From contig NZ_MNBW01000005.1 of assembly GCF_001879715.1 (NCBI RefSeq), positions 62,001 to 126,000 of the forward strand: a stretch of 64,000 bases of DNA, read 5' to 3'. The DNA comes from Nioella nitratireducens (lineage in GTDB: Bacteria; Pseudomonadota; Alphaproteobacteria; Rhodobacterales; Rhodobacteraceae). How positions within the stretch are numbered: the first letter of the stretch is position 1; each line of letters starts with the position of its first letter. A program made the position numbers and the translations under genes. Positions 25,643 through 34,504 of the stretch are shown here, in pieces. The notes under the pieces were generated by a model. That model saw nothing but the letters and a program-made list of their open reading frames with translations. It ran no database searches and was not told the DNA's origin.

Positions 25643-26539
25643 ATGAACCTCGCCCGCCGCACCCTGATCGGGATACCCTATCTCTGGCTTTTGCTGCTGT
25701 TCCTCGTGCCGTTCGGGATCATCTTAAAGATCTCGCTTTCGGACGTGACGCTGGCCATTCCCCCCTACACACCGACACTGGACCTGACCGAAGGCTGGTC
25801 CGGGATTCGTGCGTTCCTGCGCGGGCTGGATTGGGAGAACTACGTATTCCTGACCGAGGATGACCTCTACTGGAAGGCCTATCTCTCGTCGCTCAAGATC
25901 GCGCTGATTTCCACGTTCTTCACCCTCTGCGTCGGCTACCCCATCGCCTATGGCATGGCCCGCGCCGCGCCGGAATGGCGCCCCACGCTGATGATGCTTG
26001 TGATCCTGCCGTTCTGGACCAGCTTTTTGATCCGGGTCTACGCATGGATCGGCATCCTCAGCTCCGAGGGCTACCTGAACCAGTTCCTGCAATGGATCGG
26101 GCTGATATCGGAGCCTTTGCAGATCATGAATACGCCGACGGCGGTCTATATCGGCATCGTCTACACCTACCTGCCGTTCATGATCCTGCCGATTTATGCC
26201 ACCCTTGACCGGATGGATGAATCGCTGCTGGAAGCGGCGGAAGACTTGGGCTGTTCGCGCCTTTCGGCGTTCTGGATGGTGACCTTCCCGTTGTCGCGTT
26301 CGGGCATCATCGCGGGCTGTTTCCTCGTCTTCATCCCGGCCATCGGGGAATTCGTGATCCCCTCGCTTCTGGGCGGCTCGTCGACGCTGATGATCGGCAA
26401 GGTGTTGTGGGAGGAATTCTTCTCGAACCGTGACTGGCCAGTGGCCTCGGCGGTTGCGATCATCCTGCTTTTGATCCTCGTGATCCCCATCATCCTGTTC
26501 CAGAAGAACCAGGAAAAGGAACAGGAGGCTGACGCATGA
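25643..26539 (+). CDS. potH: Polyamine ABC transporter permease (PotH-type)
   Basis: A 298-residue inner-membrane permease with six predicted helices. The EAA loop that docks on the ATPase reads LLEAAEDLGCSRLSAFWMVTFPLS. A long periplasmic segment follows helix 1 (about residues 35-85), typical of PotH. Its last four bases overlap potI, so the two permeases are translated together and probably form a heterodimer. Confidence 0.92.
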   Translation: MNLARRTLIGIPYLWLLLLFLVPFGIILKISLSDVTLAIPPYTPTLDLTEGWSGIRAFLRGLDWENYVFLTEDDLYWKAYLSSLKIALISTFFTLCVGYPIAYGMARAAPEWRPTLMMLVILPFWTSFLIRVYAWIGILSSEGYLNQFLQWIGLISEPLQIMNTPTAVYIGIVYTYLPFMILPIYATLDRMDESLLEAAEDLGCSRLSAFWMVTFPLSRSGIIAGCFLVFIPAIGEFVIPSLLGGSSTLMIGKVLWEEFFSNRDWPVASAVAIILLLILVIPIILFQKNQEKEQEADA

Positions 26540-27354
26540 GACGGTTTTCGTGGTTCAACGCGACGGCTCTGACGCTTGGCTTTGCCTTTCTCTATGTGCC
26601 GATGCTGATCCTGATCGTCTACAGCTTCAACGAAAGTCGGCTGGTGACGGTCTGGGCCGGGTTCTCGACCCGCTGGTATGGCGAGCTGTTTCAGGATCAG
26701 GCGTTTCTCGACGCGGCATGGGTGACGCTGCGGGTGGCCTTCGTGTCGTCGACGCTGGCCACGGTGCTTGGCACGATGGCGGCCTATGTGCTGGTCAGGG
26801 GAGGGAAATTTCTGGGGCGGACGCTGTTTTCCGGCATGATCTACGCGCCTCTGGTCATGCCCGAGGTGATCACTGGCCTGTCGCTCTTGTTGCTGTTCAT
26901 CTCGATCGGGCTGGATCGTGGCATTTTCACCATCATCCTCGCGCATACGACCTTTTCGATGTGCTATGTCTCGGTGGTGGTGTCGTCCCGTCTTGTGGGG
27001 TTCGACCGGTCGGTGGAAGAGGCGGCGCTCGATCTGGGCTGCACGCCGTTCGACGCCTTTCGCTCGGTCACCCTGCCGCTGATTGCGCCAGCCGTGATCG
27101 CGGGCTGGCTGTTGGCCTTTACCCTGTCGCTCGACGATCTGGTCATCGCATCCTTCACCGCTGGTCCTTCGGCTACCACGCTGCCGATCAAGATCTTCTC
27201 TTCGGTTCGGCTTGGGGTGAGTCCCGAAATCAACGCGCTTTCGACGATCCTGATCCTTCTGGTGACCATCGGGGTGATCTCCGCCTCGCTGGTCAGCAAA
27301 CGGCGTATCGTCCAACAGAAGCGCGATGAGCAAATGGCGGAACAGGCGGCATAA
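26536..27354 (+). CDS. potI: Polyamine ABC transporter permease (PotI-type)
   Basis: A 272-residue permease partner. The first helix is followed by the YSFNESRLVTVWAGFSTRWYGELF stretch typical of PotC/PotI; the EAA loop is VEEAALDLGCTPFDAFRSVTLPLI. GTG-free start at ATG 26536 inside the potH stop. Only two bases separate its stop from the next gene, a glutamine-synthetase-like enzyme, tying transport to glutamylation. Confidence 0.92.
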   Translation: MRRFSWFNATALTLGFAFLYVPMLILIVYSFNESRLVTVWAGFSTRWYGELFQDQAFLDAAWVTLRVAFVSSTLATVLGTMAAYVLVRGGKFLGRTLFSGMIYAPLVMPEVITGLSLLLLFISIGLDRGIFTIILAHTTFSMCYVSVVVSSRLVGFDRSVEEAALDLGCTPFDAFRSVTLPLIAPAVIAGWLLAFTLSLDDLVIASFTAGPSATTLPIKIFSSVRLGVSPEINALSTILILLVTIGVISASLVSKRRIVQQKRDEQMAEQAA

Positions 27355-27356
27355 AA

Positions 27357-28697
27357 ATGAAGAAAGACTATGAAGATTACTGCGCCGCTCACGGGCGGCC
27401 GGATCGGATCGAATTGATGTTATGCGACATCAATGCGGTGCTGCGCGGCAAGTGGCTGCCGGGCGACTCCTTAAGCAAGCTGACCGGTGGATCGGTGCGG
27501 TTGCCCTATTCCACCTACGCGCCGGCGATCATGGGTAACGAGGTCGAGGCGACGGGGCTTGGCATTGTCGTGGGCGACCCCGACGGGGTGCTGGTGCCGG
27601 TCGAGGGCACGCTCAAGCCGGTGCCGTGGATGCCCGGCAATGTCGCCCAGATTCAGGTTGAGATGCTGACGCCCGAGGGCGAGGCAAGCCCCATTTCGCC
27701 GCGTGAGATTCTCAAATCCATGCTGGAACGCTATGCCGAACGCGGCTGGCACCCGGTGGTGGCGACCGAGCTTGAATTCTACATCCTGCGCCCGCGCGAA
27801 CGCGGCGACGACCCACCACAGCCCCCGGCCCGCACACCTGCCGCGCAGAACTACGATCTGGAGGTCGTGGCGCGGCAAGAGGCGATCCTGACCGAAATCC
27901 TCGCGGCCTGCGACGCGCAGGGGCTGGAGACGGATACGCTGATCGCGGAATATGGTCCCGGTCAGTTCGAAGTGAACTTTCATCACACCGACGACGTTCT
28001 TGCCGCCGCCGAGACCGCCGTCTTTTTCCGCCGTCTCGTGCGCGGGATCGTCAATCGGCACGGCATGGAGGCGACCTTCATGGCCAAGCCCTATGCCGAT
28101 GCGCCGGGCAACGGAATGCATGTGCACTGCTCGATCCTTGACGATGCGGGCAACAACATCTTCCGTCCGGACGCCCCCGGCACCGGGCCCTCGCCGCTGT
28201 TGAAACAGGCGGTGGCGGGCGTGCTCGACACGATGGCCGACCTACAGGTGATCTTTGCGCCGCACATGAACTCTTACCGGCGGTTCCAGCCGATGAGTTT
28301 CGCGCCCTCCGGCCCTGACTGGGGCCTCGACAACCGGGCGGCTGGCGTGCGCCTGCCCGAAACCGATGGCAAGGGGGCGCGGCTGGAACATCGGATCAGC
28401 GGCGCGGATGTAAATCCCTACCTTGTGCTGACCGCGATCCTTGGGGGCATCCTGCACGGCGTCGATACCAACCCGGACCTGCCCCTGCCCATTGACGACC
28501 CCGAGGCGGAAATGGCCCCGCGTCTGGGGCATGACTGGTTCGACGCGGTGGAACGCTTCGCCGCCTCGGATCATGCCGCGAAAATCTTTGGCGAAGACTA
28601 TCGCCATGTCTTTGCCGCGGTGAAGAATGACGAGGTGCAGACCCTTACGGGCATGATTACGCCGGTCGAATACCGATACTATCTCAGCCGTCTGTGA
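27357..28697 (+). CDS. Glutamine-synthetase-like gamma-glutamylpolyamine synthetase (copy 2)
   Basis: A 446-residue GS-family enzyme, PuuA-like, in the same transcript as the importer. GS landmarks are AEYGPGQFEVNFHH, the HVHCSILDDAG block and NRAAGVRLPETDGKGARLEHRISGAD. It shares the core with the GS gene at 20848-22236 but differs throughout, so the two likely have different amine preferences rather than being a recent duplication. The stop codon overlaps a GTG that could start the next gene. Confidence 0.86.
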   Translation: MKKDYEDYCAAHGRPDRIELMLCDINAVLRGKWLPGDSLSKLTGGSVRLPYSTYAPAIMGNEVEATGLGIVVGDPDGVLVPVEGTLKPVPWMPGNVAQIQVEMLTPEGEASPISPREILKSMLERYAERGWHPVVATELEFYILRPRERGDDPPQPPARTPAAQNYDLEVVARQEAILTEILAACDAQGLETDTLIAEYGPGQFEVNFHHTDDVLAAAETAVFFRRLVRGIVNRHGMEATFMAKPYADAPGNGMHVHCSILDDAGNNIFRPDAPGTGPSPLLKQAVAGVLDTMADLQVIFAPHMNSYRRFQPMSFAPSGPDWGLDNRAAGVRLPETDGKGARLEHRISGADVNPYLVLTAILGGILHGVDTNPDLPLPIDDPEAEMAPRLGHDWFDAVERFAASDHAAKIFGEDYRHVFAAVKNDEVQTLTGMITPVEYRYYLSRL

Positions 28698-28702
28698 CCT
28701 GC

Positions 28703-30034
28703 ATGAAACGTCTCTACGAACCCATGGCCTATGGGACCGGCCCCATTGCCGAAAGCTTCTGGCCGACCACCGTACCCGACATCCCCGCGCATCCGGCGGT
28801 GTCGGGCGACGTAAGGGCAGAGGTCGCCGTGATCGGTGCGGGTTTTACCGGCCTCAACGCGGCGTTGGCACTGGCCGAGGCGGGGCGTGACGTGGTGGTG
28901 TTGGAGGCCGAGCAACCGGGGTGGGGTGCCTCGGGGCGCAACGGCGGGTTCTGTTGCCTCGGGGGGGCCAAGGCAGGCCCCGACCAGATCCTGCGCCAGT
29001 TCGGTGATGCAGAAACGCGGGCCTATTACCGGGCCGAGCGGGCCGCGGTCGATCATGTCGGTGCGCTGCTGGACCGCCACGGGATCGAGGCCGATCTTCA
29101 CTCGGATGGCGAGACCCTTTTGGCCTTTCGTCCCAAGGATGTGAAGGTGCTGGAAGGGGTCGCCGAAGACATACGCCGCTGGCAACAGGTCGATTGCGAG
29201 GTGCTGCCGCAAGCGGCATTGGCCGAGCGTGGCATGGCCAGCCCCGAGTTTCACGGGGCGGTGACGACCCCGATCGGCTTTGCACTCAACCCGATGAAAT
29301 ACGCGCTCGGGCTGGCCAAGGCGGCGGTCGGGGCCGGGGCGCGGCTCTTCGGGCAATCGCCCGTCATCGCCATGAGCCGCGAGAACGGCGATCATCTGCT
29401 GACCACCGATCAGGGCCGTGTGCGCGCAAGGACTCTGGTGATCGCCACCAATGGCTACGGTTCCGATGACCTGCCGCCCGCCTTGGCGGGGCGGTATTTG
29501 CCGGTGCAGTCGAACGTCTTGGTGACCCGCCCCCTGACCGATGCCGAGATTGCCGCGCAAGGCTGGTCTTCCCGGCAGATGTGTTACGATACCCGCCATT
29601 TGCTGCACTACTTTCGGCTGATGCCGAACAGGCGGATGCTCTTTGGCCTGCGCGGTGCAATGAAGACGACGCCAACGGCCCATGACCAGACCCGCGCCAT
29701 TGCGCGTGCCGATTTCGAGCGGATTTTCCCTGCGTGGCGCCATGTCGAAACCCCGTATTTCTGGTCGGGTCTGCTGTGTCTGTCGCGCGGGCTGATGCCA
29801 TATGCGGGGCCGGTGCCGGGCGTGGACAACGCCTTTACCGCCATGGCCTATCACGGCAATGGCGTGGCCATGGGCAGCTATGCGGGCCACCTCTTGGCGG
29901 CGCAGATCACCGGAGCAGGCCCCGCCACCCCCGCCCCCTTGCGCGCGCCGTTGAAAAGGTTTGAATTGGGACGCTGGCGGCGGGCGCTGCTGCCGCTGGC
30001 CTACGCGTTTTACGGACTTCAGGACCGAGGATAG
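28703..30034 (+). CDS. PuuB-like FAD-dependent amine oxidase (copy 2)
   Basis: A 443-residue DAO-family flavoprotein. The FAD motif VAVIGAGFTGLNAALALAEAG lies near residues 40-60, followed by GWGASGRNGGFCCLGG. It probably oxidises gamma-glutamylated polyamines made by the preceding enzyme, releasing an aldehyde and peroxide. Either GTG 28694 or ATG 28703 could be the start; no strong RBS decides. It is paired with copy 2 of the GS gene just as copy 1 is paired with copy 1. No PuuC-type aldehyde dehydrogenase is in this operon. Confidence 0.85.
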   Translation: MKRLYEPMAYGTGPIAESFWPTTVPDIPAHPAVSGDVRAEVAVIGAGFTGLNAALALAEAGRDVVVLEAEQPGWGASGRNGGFCCLGGAKAGPDQILRQFGDAETRAYYRAERAAVDHVGALLDRHGIEADLHSDGETLLAFRPKDVKVLEGVAEDIRRWQQVDCEVLPQAALAERGMASPEFHGAVTTPIGFALNPMKYALGLAKAAVGAGARLFGQSPVIAMSRENGDHLLTTDQGRVRARTLVIATNGYGSDDLPPALAGRYLPVQSNVLVTRPLTDAEIAAQGWSSRQMCYDTRHLLHYFRLMPNRRMLFGLRGAMKTTPTAHDQTRAIARADFERIFPAWRHVETPYFWSGLLCLSRGLMPYAGPVPGVDNAFTAMAYHGNGVAMGSYAGHLLAAQITGAGPATPAPLRAPLKRFELGRWRRALLPLAYAFYGLQDRG

Positions 30035-30037
30035 CCC

Positions 30038-30766
30038 ATGACCCCCCGCACCGTTCGGATTGGCATACTGGAAACCGGCCGCCCGCCAAAGGAATTGACA
30101 GGCGCCCATGGCGACTACCCGGCGATGGTCCGAAGTTGGTTGCAGGATGTCCCGGCAGCGTTCACCACCTATGCCGTGCTGGACGGGCAGATCCCGGACG
30201 ATCCCAAGGCGGCGGATTTGTGGGTTATCACCGGCTCTCGCTTCGGCGTTTACGAGGATCACCCGTGGATTGCGCCCGCCGAAGCGTTCATCCGCGCGTG
30301 TCGTGACGCGGGCGTGCCGATGGTGGGCATCTGCTTTGGTCACCAGTTGATCGCGCAGGCGCTTGGCGGCGTGGTGCAAAAATCGGGCAAGGGTTGGGGC
30401 CTCGGTGTGCATGACTACACACCGCAGAACTGGCCCGATGCGCTTGGCGATGCGCCCGAGCGGATCTCGATCCAGGCCTACCACCAAGATCAGGTCATGA
30501 CCCCGCCCGAAGGGGCGGAAACCATCGCGCGCTCGCCGTTTTGCGAGTATGCGGCGCTTTGGTATCCGGGGTTCGCGCTGACGGTGCAGGGCCATCCGGA
30601 ATTCGCCAAACCCTATGCCAGTGCCTTGCTGGATGCGCGCCGGGGCACCAGCCTGACGGACGAGCAAGTCGATGTGGCTCAGGACAGCATGGCCAAGCCC
30701 GACACGCGCACCGATCTGGCGCGGATCGTGCGAGACCGCCTGTTGGGCTTGCCCGCCGACGCCTGA
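30038..30766 (+). CDS. Class I glutamine amidotransferase-like hydrolase
   Basis: A 242-residue GATase1-fold protein. The nucleophile elbow is GICFGHQ, and the His and Glu of the triad are in QGHPEF; YHQDQV is typical of the GMP-synthase-like branch. It probably removes glutamyl groups from oxidised glutamyl-polyamine intermediates, a job done by PuuD in E. coli; PuuD belongs to another branch of the fold, so this is inferred from position as last gene of the polyamine operon. Starts three bases after the FAD gene. Confidence 0.82.
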   Translation: MTPRTVRIGILETGRPPKELTGAHGDYPAMVRSWLQDVPAAFTTYAVLDGQIPDDPKAADLWVITGSRFGVYEDHPWIAPAEAFIRACRDAGVPMVGICFGHQLIAQALGGVVQKSGKGWGLGVHDYTPQNWPDALGDAPERISIQAYHQDQVMTPPEGAETIARSPFCEYAALWYPGFALTVQGHPEFAKPYASALLDARRGTSLTDEQVDVAQDSMAKPDTRTDLARIVRDRLLGLPADA

Positions 30767-30783
30767 GCGGGCGAGAGGGCGGT

Positions 30784-31677
30784 TCAGGCCTTGGCGACTT
30801 CCTCTGTCAGCCAGTCCTTTAGGGCGACCAGCGGCGGGTAGTCCGACTGGGCCTCTGGCCAGACAAGGTAGTAGGCCCCGAAGACAGAGCCTGAGCGTTG
30901 CGGCAGGGCGATGAGCGTGCCCGCAGCAAGGTCGCGTTCGATCAGGAAACGGGGCACGAGCGCCGCGCCCAGCCCCTGTTTGGCCGCCTCGACCATGGTT
31001 GCGAACTGGTCGAACTGGACGGCCACGCGTTCGTCTGTTCCATGCCCTTGCGACATGAACCAGCGCCGCCATGCGCCCTTGCGGCTTTCGATTTGCAGGC
31101 GGGGCAGGGCGGCGACATCGTGTGGCGTGGCGATGTCCCGACCGGCCAGAAGGGCGGGGGCGACGACGGCGACGTTTTCCTCGTCCATCAGCTTGAGAAA
31201 GCCCGCGCCGGGCCAGTCTTCTTGTCCGAAATGGATCGCCGCGTGAAAATCTTCGCTGGCGAAATCGAACGGATGCGTCCGGGTGGACAGGTTGACCGTC
31301 ACGCCGGGATGCGCCGCCATGAAGCCGGGCAGGCGCGGGGCCAGCCAATAGGTGCCGAAGGCGGGTAGTATGGCCAGGTTCAAAAGGCCGCCACGCGGGT
31401 TCGACTGCACCGACAACGTGGCATTGGCGATGGTCGAAATCGCACCGCGCAGTTCGCGCGCATAGGCCGCGCCTGCCGGGGTCGGCACAAGGCGCTTGCG
31501 GTCGCGGCGAAAAAGGGCTTGCCCCAGCCGCGCCTCCAGTTTCTGGATCTGACGGCTGACAGCGCCTTGGGTCAGATCCAGTTCCTCGGCCGCGTCGGTC
31601 ACCGACCCAAGCCGCGCCACCGCTTCGAACGCGGTGAGCCAAGGCAGAGGGGGAAGGAAACGGCGACCAAACATCAT
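30784..31677 (-). CDS. LysR-family regulator next to gcdH (GcvA/GcdR-like)
   Basis: A 297-residue LysR protein. The helix-turn-helix [34 protein letters not shown] is near 14-47, and the periplasmic-binding-like effector domain fills the rest, with the GcvA-type LPRLQIESR segment. It is divergent from glutaryl-CoA dehydrogenase, the arrangement of GcdR-type activators that respond to glutarate. The start codon pair ATGATG lies within an inverted repeat (31673-31693), suggesting autoregulation. Confidence 0.88.
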   Translation of the reverse strand: MMFGRRFLPPLPWLTAFEAVARLGSVTDAAEELDLTQGAVSRQIQKLEARLGQALFRRDRKRLVPTPAGAAYARELRGAISTIANATLSVQSNPRGGLLNLAILPAFGTYWLAPRLPGFMAAHPGVTVNLSTRTHPFDFASEDFHAAIHFGQEDWPGAGFLKLMDEENVAVVAPALLAGRDIATPHDVAALPRLQIESRKGAWRRWFMSQGHGTDERVAVQFDQFATMVEAAKQGLGAALVPRFLIERDLAAGTLIALPQRSGSVFGAYYLVWPEAQSDYPPLVALKDWLTEEVAKA

Positions 31678-31693
31678 TCCATTGTGTAATGAT
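31673..31693. promoter_or_regulatory. Inverted repeat in the lysR-gcdH promoter region
   Basis: ATCATT (31673-31678) and AATGAT (31688-31693) are perfect six-base arms around nine bases, also fitting the LysR pattern T-N11-A. The site covers the LysR start codons and lies about 115 bases before gcdH. Confidence 0.45.
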
Positions 31694-31808
31694 GTCCTGC
31701 GGGAATGTCGATGGAATTGGCGTGCAGTATGCTCTAGCCCTTGGTCAATGCATCCCTGTGCGGCACCGTGATGCCGTGCCCCTGATGATCTGTCCGAGGA
31801 GACCCGAA

Positions 31809-33017
31809 ATGACCCTGAAAGCCAAAGACGCCCCCGACCTGTCCAGCTTTACCTGGGACGATGCCCTGCTGCTGGAAAGCCAGTTGACCGAGGACGAGCG
31901 GATGCTGCGCGATGCGGCCCGCGAATTTGCGCAAAGCGAGCTGCAACCACGCGTGATCAAGGCCTATTCCGAGGAAACCGTCGCGCCGGAACTGTTCCCA
32001 CTGATGGGGCAGGCGGGGCTGTTGGGCGCGACCCTGCCCGAGGAGTATGGCGGGCTTGGCGCGAATTACGTCACCTACGGATTGATCGCGCGGGAAATTG
32101 AGCGGGTGGACAGCGGCTATCGCTCGATGATGTCGGTGCAGTCCAGCCTCGTGATCTATCCGATCTATGCCTATGGGTCCGAGGAGCAGCGGCAGAAATA
32201 CCTGCCCGGACTGTGTTCGGGCGCGTTGATTGGCTGTTTTGGCCTGACCGAACCCGATGCCGGGTCGGACCCTGCGGGTATGAAAACGCGGGCTGAGAAG
32301 ACCGAGACCGGCTATCGCATCAGCGGCTCGAAAATGTGGATTTCCAACGCGCCGGTTGCCGATGTGTTCGTGGTCTGGGCCAAGTCCGAGGCGCATGGCG
32401 GCAAGATCCGCGGCTTCGTTCTGGAAAAGGGCATGGCGGGGCTGTCCGCCCCCAAGATCGCGGGCAAGCAAAGTTTGCGGGCATCGGTGACGGGCGAGAT
32501 CGTGATGGATGGTGTCGAGGTCGGCGAAGACGCACTGCTGCCCAATGTGCAGGGGCTCAAAGGGCCGTTCGGCTGCCTGAACCGGGCGCGCTATGGCATC
32601 GCGTGGGGCGTGATGGGGGCGGCCGAGTTCAGCTGGCACGCAGCGCGGCAATACGGGTTGGATCGCAAGCAATTCAACAAGCCGCTCGCGCAGACGCAGC
32701 TCTTCCAGAAGAAGCTCGCCGACATGCAGACGGAGATCACCCTCGGCCTACAGGCGGCGTTGCGCGTCGGGCGATTGATGGATGAGGCGCAGGCGGCGCC
32801 CGAGATGATCAGCCTGATCAAGCGCAACAACTGCGGAAAGGCGTTGGATATCGCGCGGCAATCGCGGGACATGCATGGGGGCAACGGGATTTCCGAGGAA
32901 TTCCAGGTCATTCGCCACATGATGAACCTTGAGACGGTGAATACCTACGAAGGCACCCATGACGTGCACGCGCTGATCCTTGGCCGCGCGCAAACCGGGT
33001 TGCAGGCGTTTTTCTGA
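31809..33017 (+). CDS. gcdH: Glutaryl-CoA dehydrogenase
   Basis: A 402-residue acyl-CoA dehydrogenase that oxidises and decarboxylates glutaryl-CoA to crotonyl-CoA, late in lysine, cadaverine and tryptophan breakdown. [15 protein letters not shown] and [18 protein letters not shown] are the FAD-contact blocks; the catalytic glutamate is in [15 protein letters not shown] 31809 gives the family start; the frame back to 31689 covers the promoter region. With the upstream polyamine operons, a cadaverine/lysine link through glutarate is plausible. Confidence 0.92.
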   Translation: MTLKAKDAPDLSSFTWDDALLLESQLTEDERMLRDAAREFAQSELQPRVIKAYSEETVAPELFPLMGQAGLLGATLPEEYGGLGANYVTYGLIAREIERVDSGYRSMMSVQSSLVIYPIYAYGSEEQRQKYLPGLCSGALIGCFGLTEPDAGSDPAGMKTRAEKTETGYRISGSKMWISNAPVADVFVVWAKSEAHGGKIRGFVLEKGMAGLSAPKIAGKQSLRASVTGEIVMDGVEVGEDALLPNVQGLKGPFGCLNRARYGIAWGVMGAAEFSWHAARQYGLDRKQFNKPLAQTQLFQKKLADMQTEITLGLQAALRVGRLMDEAQAAPEMISLIKRNNCGKALDIARQSRDMHGGNGISEEFQVIRHMMNLETVNTYEGTHDVHALILGRAQTGLQAFF

Positions 33018-33123
33018 TCGACATCTCGCGCGCCCCGTTGGTGATGTTCGCGGGGCGCGAAATCCGCTGGACGTCTCGCTGTTGACCCGGCAAGACTGCG
33101 CTGGTCAGCAGGGGAGTCCGGGC

Positions 33124-34371
33124 ATGAGCAGCACAAAACCCGTGGTCGTGATCGGGGCCGGGATCGTTGGGGTCTCGACCGCCCTGTGGTTGCGGCGCGC
33201 CGGCAAGGCGGTGATCCTGTTGGACCGGGACGCACCGGGGCAGGCCACATCCTACGGTAATGCCGGGGTTCTGGCGAGTGCGGCCATCGTGCCGGTCACC
33301 ACGCCGGGCTTGGTCTGGAAGGGACCGGGCTATCTGCTGGACCGCAACTTTCCCCTGTTCCTGCGCTGGTCCTACCTGCCGCGGCTGATGCCGTGGCTGT
33401 TGCGGTTCCTGTCGCACGCTAATGACCGCGACACGCGGCGGATCTCGGCGGCGCTGACGGGGCTGATTGGCGATAGCGTCGAGCAGCATCTGGCACTGGC
33501 CAAGGACACCCGCGCTGCGCCGTGGGTGGTCGAGAGCGATTACAGCTTTGCCTATGCCAGCCGCGCCGAGTTCGAGAAGGACGCCTATGGCTGGGGCCTG
33601 AAGCAAGAGGCAGGGTTCGTTCCGACGCTTTACGAAGGGGCGGCGGTGCAGGCGTACGAGCCGTCGCTCGGCCCGGACGTGGGGCTGGTGGCGGCTCTGC
33701 CGGGGCATGGCTTTGTCACCGACCCGGGCGGCTACGTGACCGCGCTGGCCGAAGAATTCCGCGCCATGGGCGGCGAGATCCGGCAAGCCGAGGTGGTGGA
33801 TGTCACGCTGACCGATGGCATGGTCTCGGCCGTTGTCACGCGGGGCGGAGAGATCGCCTGCGACCAGGCGGTGCTGACCACCGGGGCGTGGTCGAAACCC
33901 TTGATGAAAAAGCTTGGGCTGACGATCCCGCTGGAAACCGAGCGTGGCTATCACATCGTGTTCGAGAATGCCCAAGGCGGCCCGACCCGGCCGATCATGG
34001 TCAGTTCCGGCAAGTTTGTCGCCACCCCTATGAAACAGGGCCTGCGCTGTGCCGGGATCGTGGAACTTGGCGGGCTGGAGGCCGGCCCCTCGCGCGCGCC
34101 GTTCGACTTGCTGCGGCGGCAGGTGGCGAAAAGCTTTCCGGGGCTGAAGGCGACGGGCGAGGTCGAATGGATGGGCCACAGACCCACCGTGCCCGACAGC
34201 TTGCCGCTGATCGGAGAGATCCGGGGGACAGGTGTCTTTGCCGGGTTCGGACACCAGCATATCGGGCTGACGGGCGGGCCCAAGACCGGACGGCTGTTGG
34301 CGCAGTTGATCACCGGGCAACGGCCCAACCAGGACCTTTCCGCCTTCGATCCGGTGCGTTTCAGGGGGTAA
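33124..34371 (+). CDS. D-amino acid dehydrogenase-like FAD oxidoreductase (DadA type)
   Basis: A 415-residue DAO-family flavoprotein. The FAD motif VVVIGAGIVGVSTALWLRRAG opens the protein, then the DadA-type QATSYGNAGVLASAAIVP; the C-terminal GHQHIGLTGGPKTGRLLAQLI binds the flavin ribityl chain. It likely oxidises D-amino acids or hydroxyproline-type imino acids at the inner membrane. ATG 33124 follows GGGGAGT; the frame from 32980 overlaps gcdH. Its link with gcdH may be only proximity. Confidence 0.85.
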   Translation: MSSTKPVVVIGAGIVGVSTALWLRRAGKAVILLDRDAPGQATSYGNAGVLASAAIVPVTTPGLVWKGPGYLLDRNFPLFLRWSYLPRLMPWLLRFLSHANDRDTRRISAALTGLIGDSVEQHLALAKDTRAAPWVVESDYSFAYASRAEFEKDAYGWGLKQEAGFVPTLYEGAAVQAYEPSLGPDVGLVAALPGHGFVTDPGGYVTALAEEFRAMGGEIRQAEVVDVTLTDGMVSAVVTRGGEIACDQAVLTTGAWSKPLMKKLGLTIPLETERGYHIVFENAQGGPTRPIMVSSGKFVATPMKQGLRCAGIVELGGLEAGPSRAPFDLLRRQVAKSFPGLKATGEVEWMGHRPTVPDSLPLIGEIRGTGVFAGFGHQHIGLTGGPKTGRLLAQLITGQRPNQDLSAFDPVRFRG

Positions 34372-34449
34372 CGGGCTTCGCCGCCTTCGGCGCCGACCCG
34401 CGGGCGGCACGCCTCGGCCCCCGCTGAAGCGGGAGCCTCGCCGCGCCGC

Positions 34450-34498
34450 TTGGGGCCAGCCCCAAACCCCGGGAGTATTTTTGCCAAGAAGAAGGGGG
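34450..34498 (+). repeat. Dispersed hairpin-plus-tag repeat, best copy
   Basis: TTGGGGC (34450-34456) and GCCCCAA (34459-34465) pair perfectly, followed by CCCCGGGAGTATTTTTGCC and AAGAAGAAGGGGG (34467-34498). It lies between the convergent DadA-like and GMC genes and could act as a terminator: GC stem followed by TATTTTT. Confidence 0.75.
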
Positions 34499-34504
34499 CG
34501 AGGG

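Noticed and set aside
28679-31642. Very long reverse-strand open frame (987 codons)
   Set aside because: It runs antisense to the GS, FAD and amidotransferase genes and partly through a LysR gene; composition is rich in Arg, Gly, Pro and His with no domain signs, typical of GC-rich shadow frames.
31689-31808. N-terminal extension of glutaryl-CoA dehydrogenase
   Set aside because: It covers the divergent promoter region with the LysR gene and has no conserved residues or RBS.
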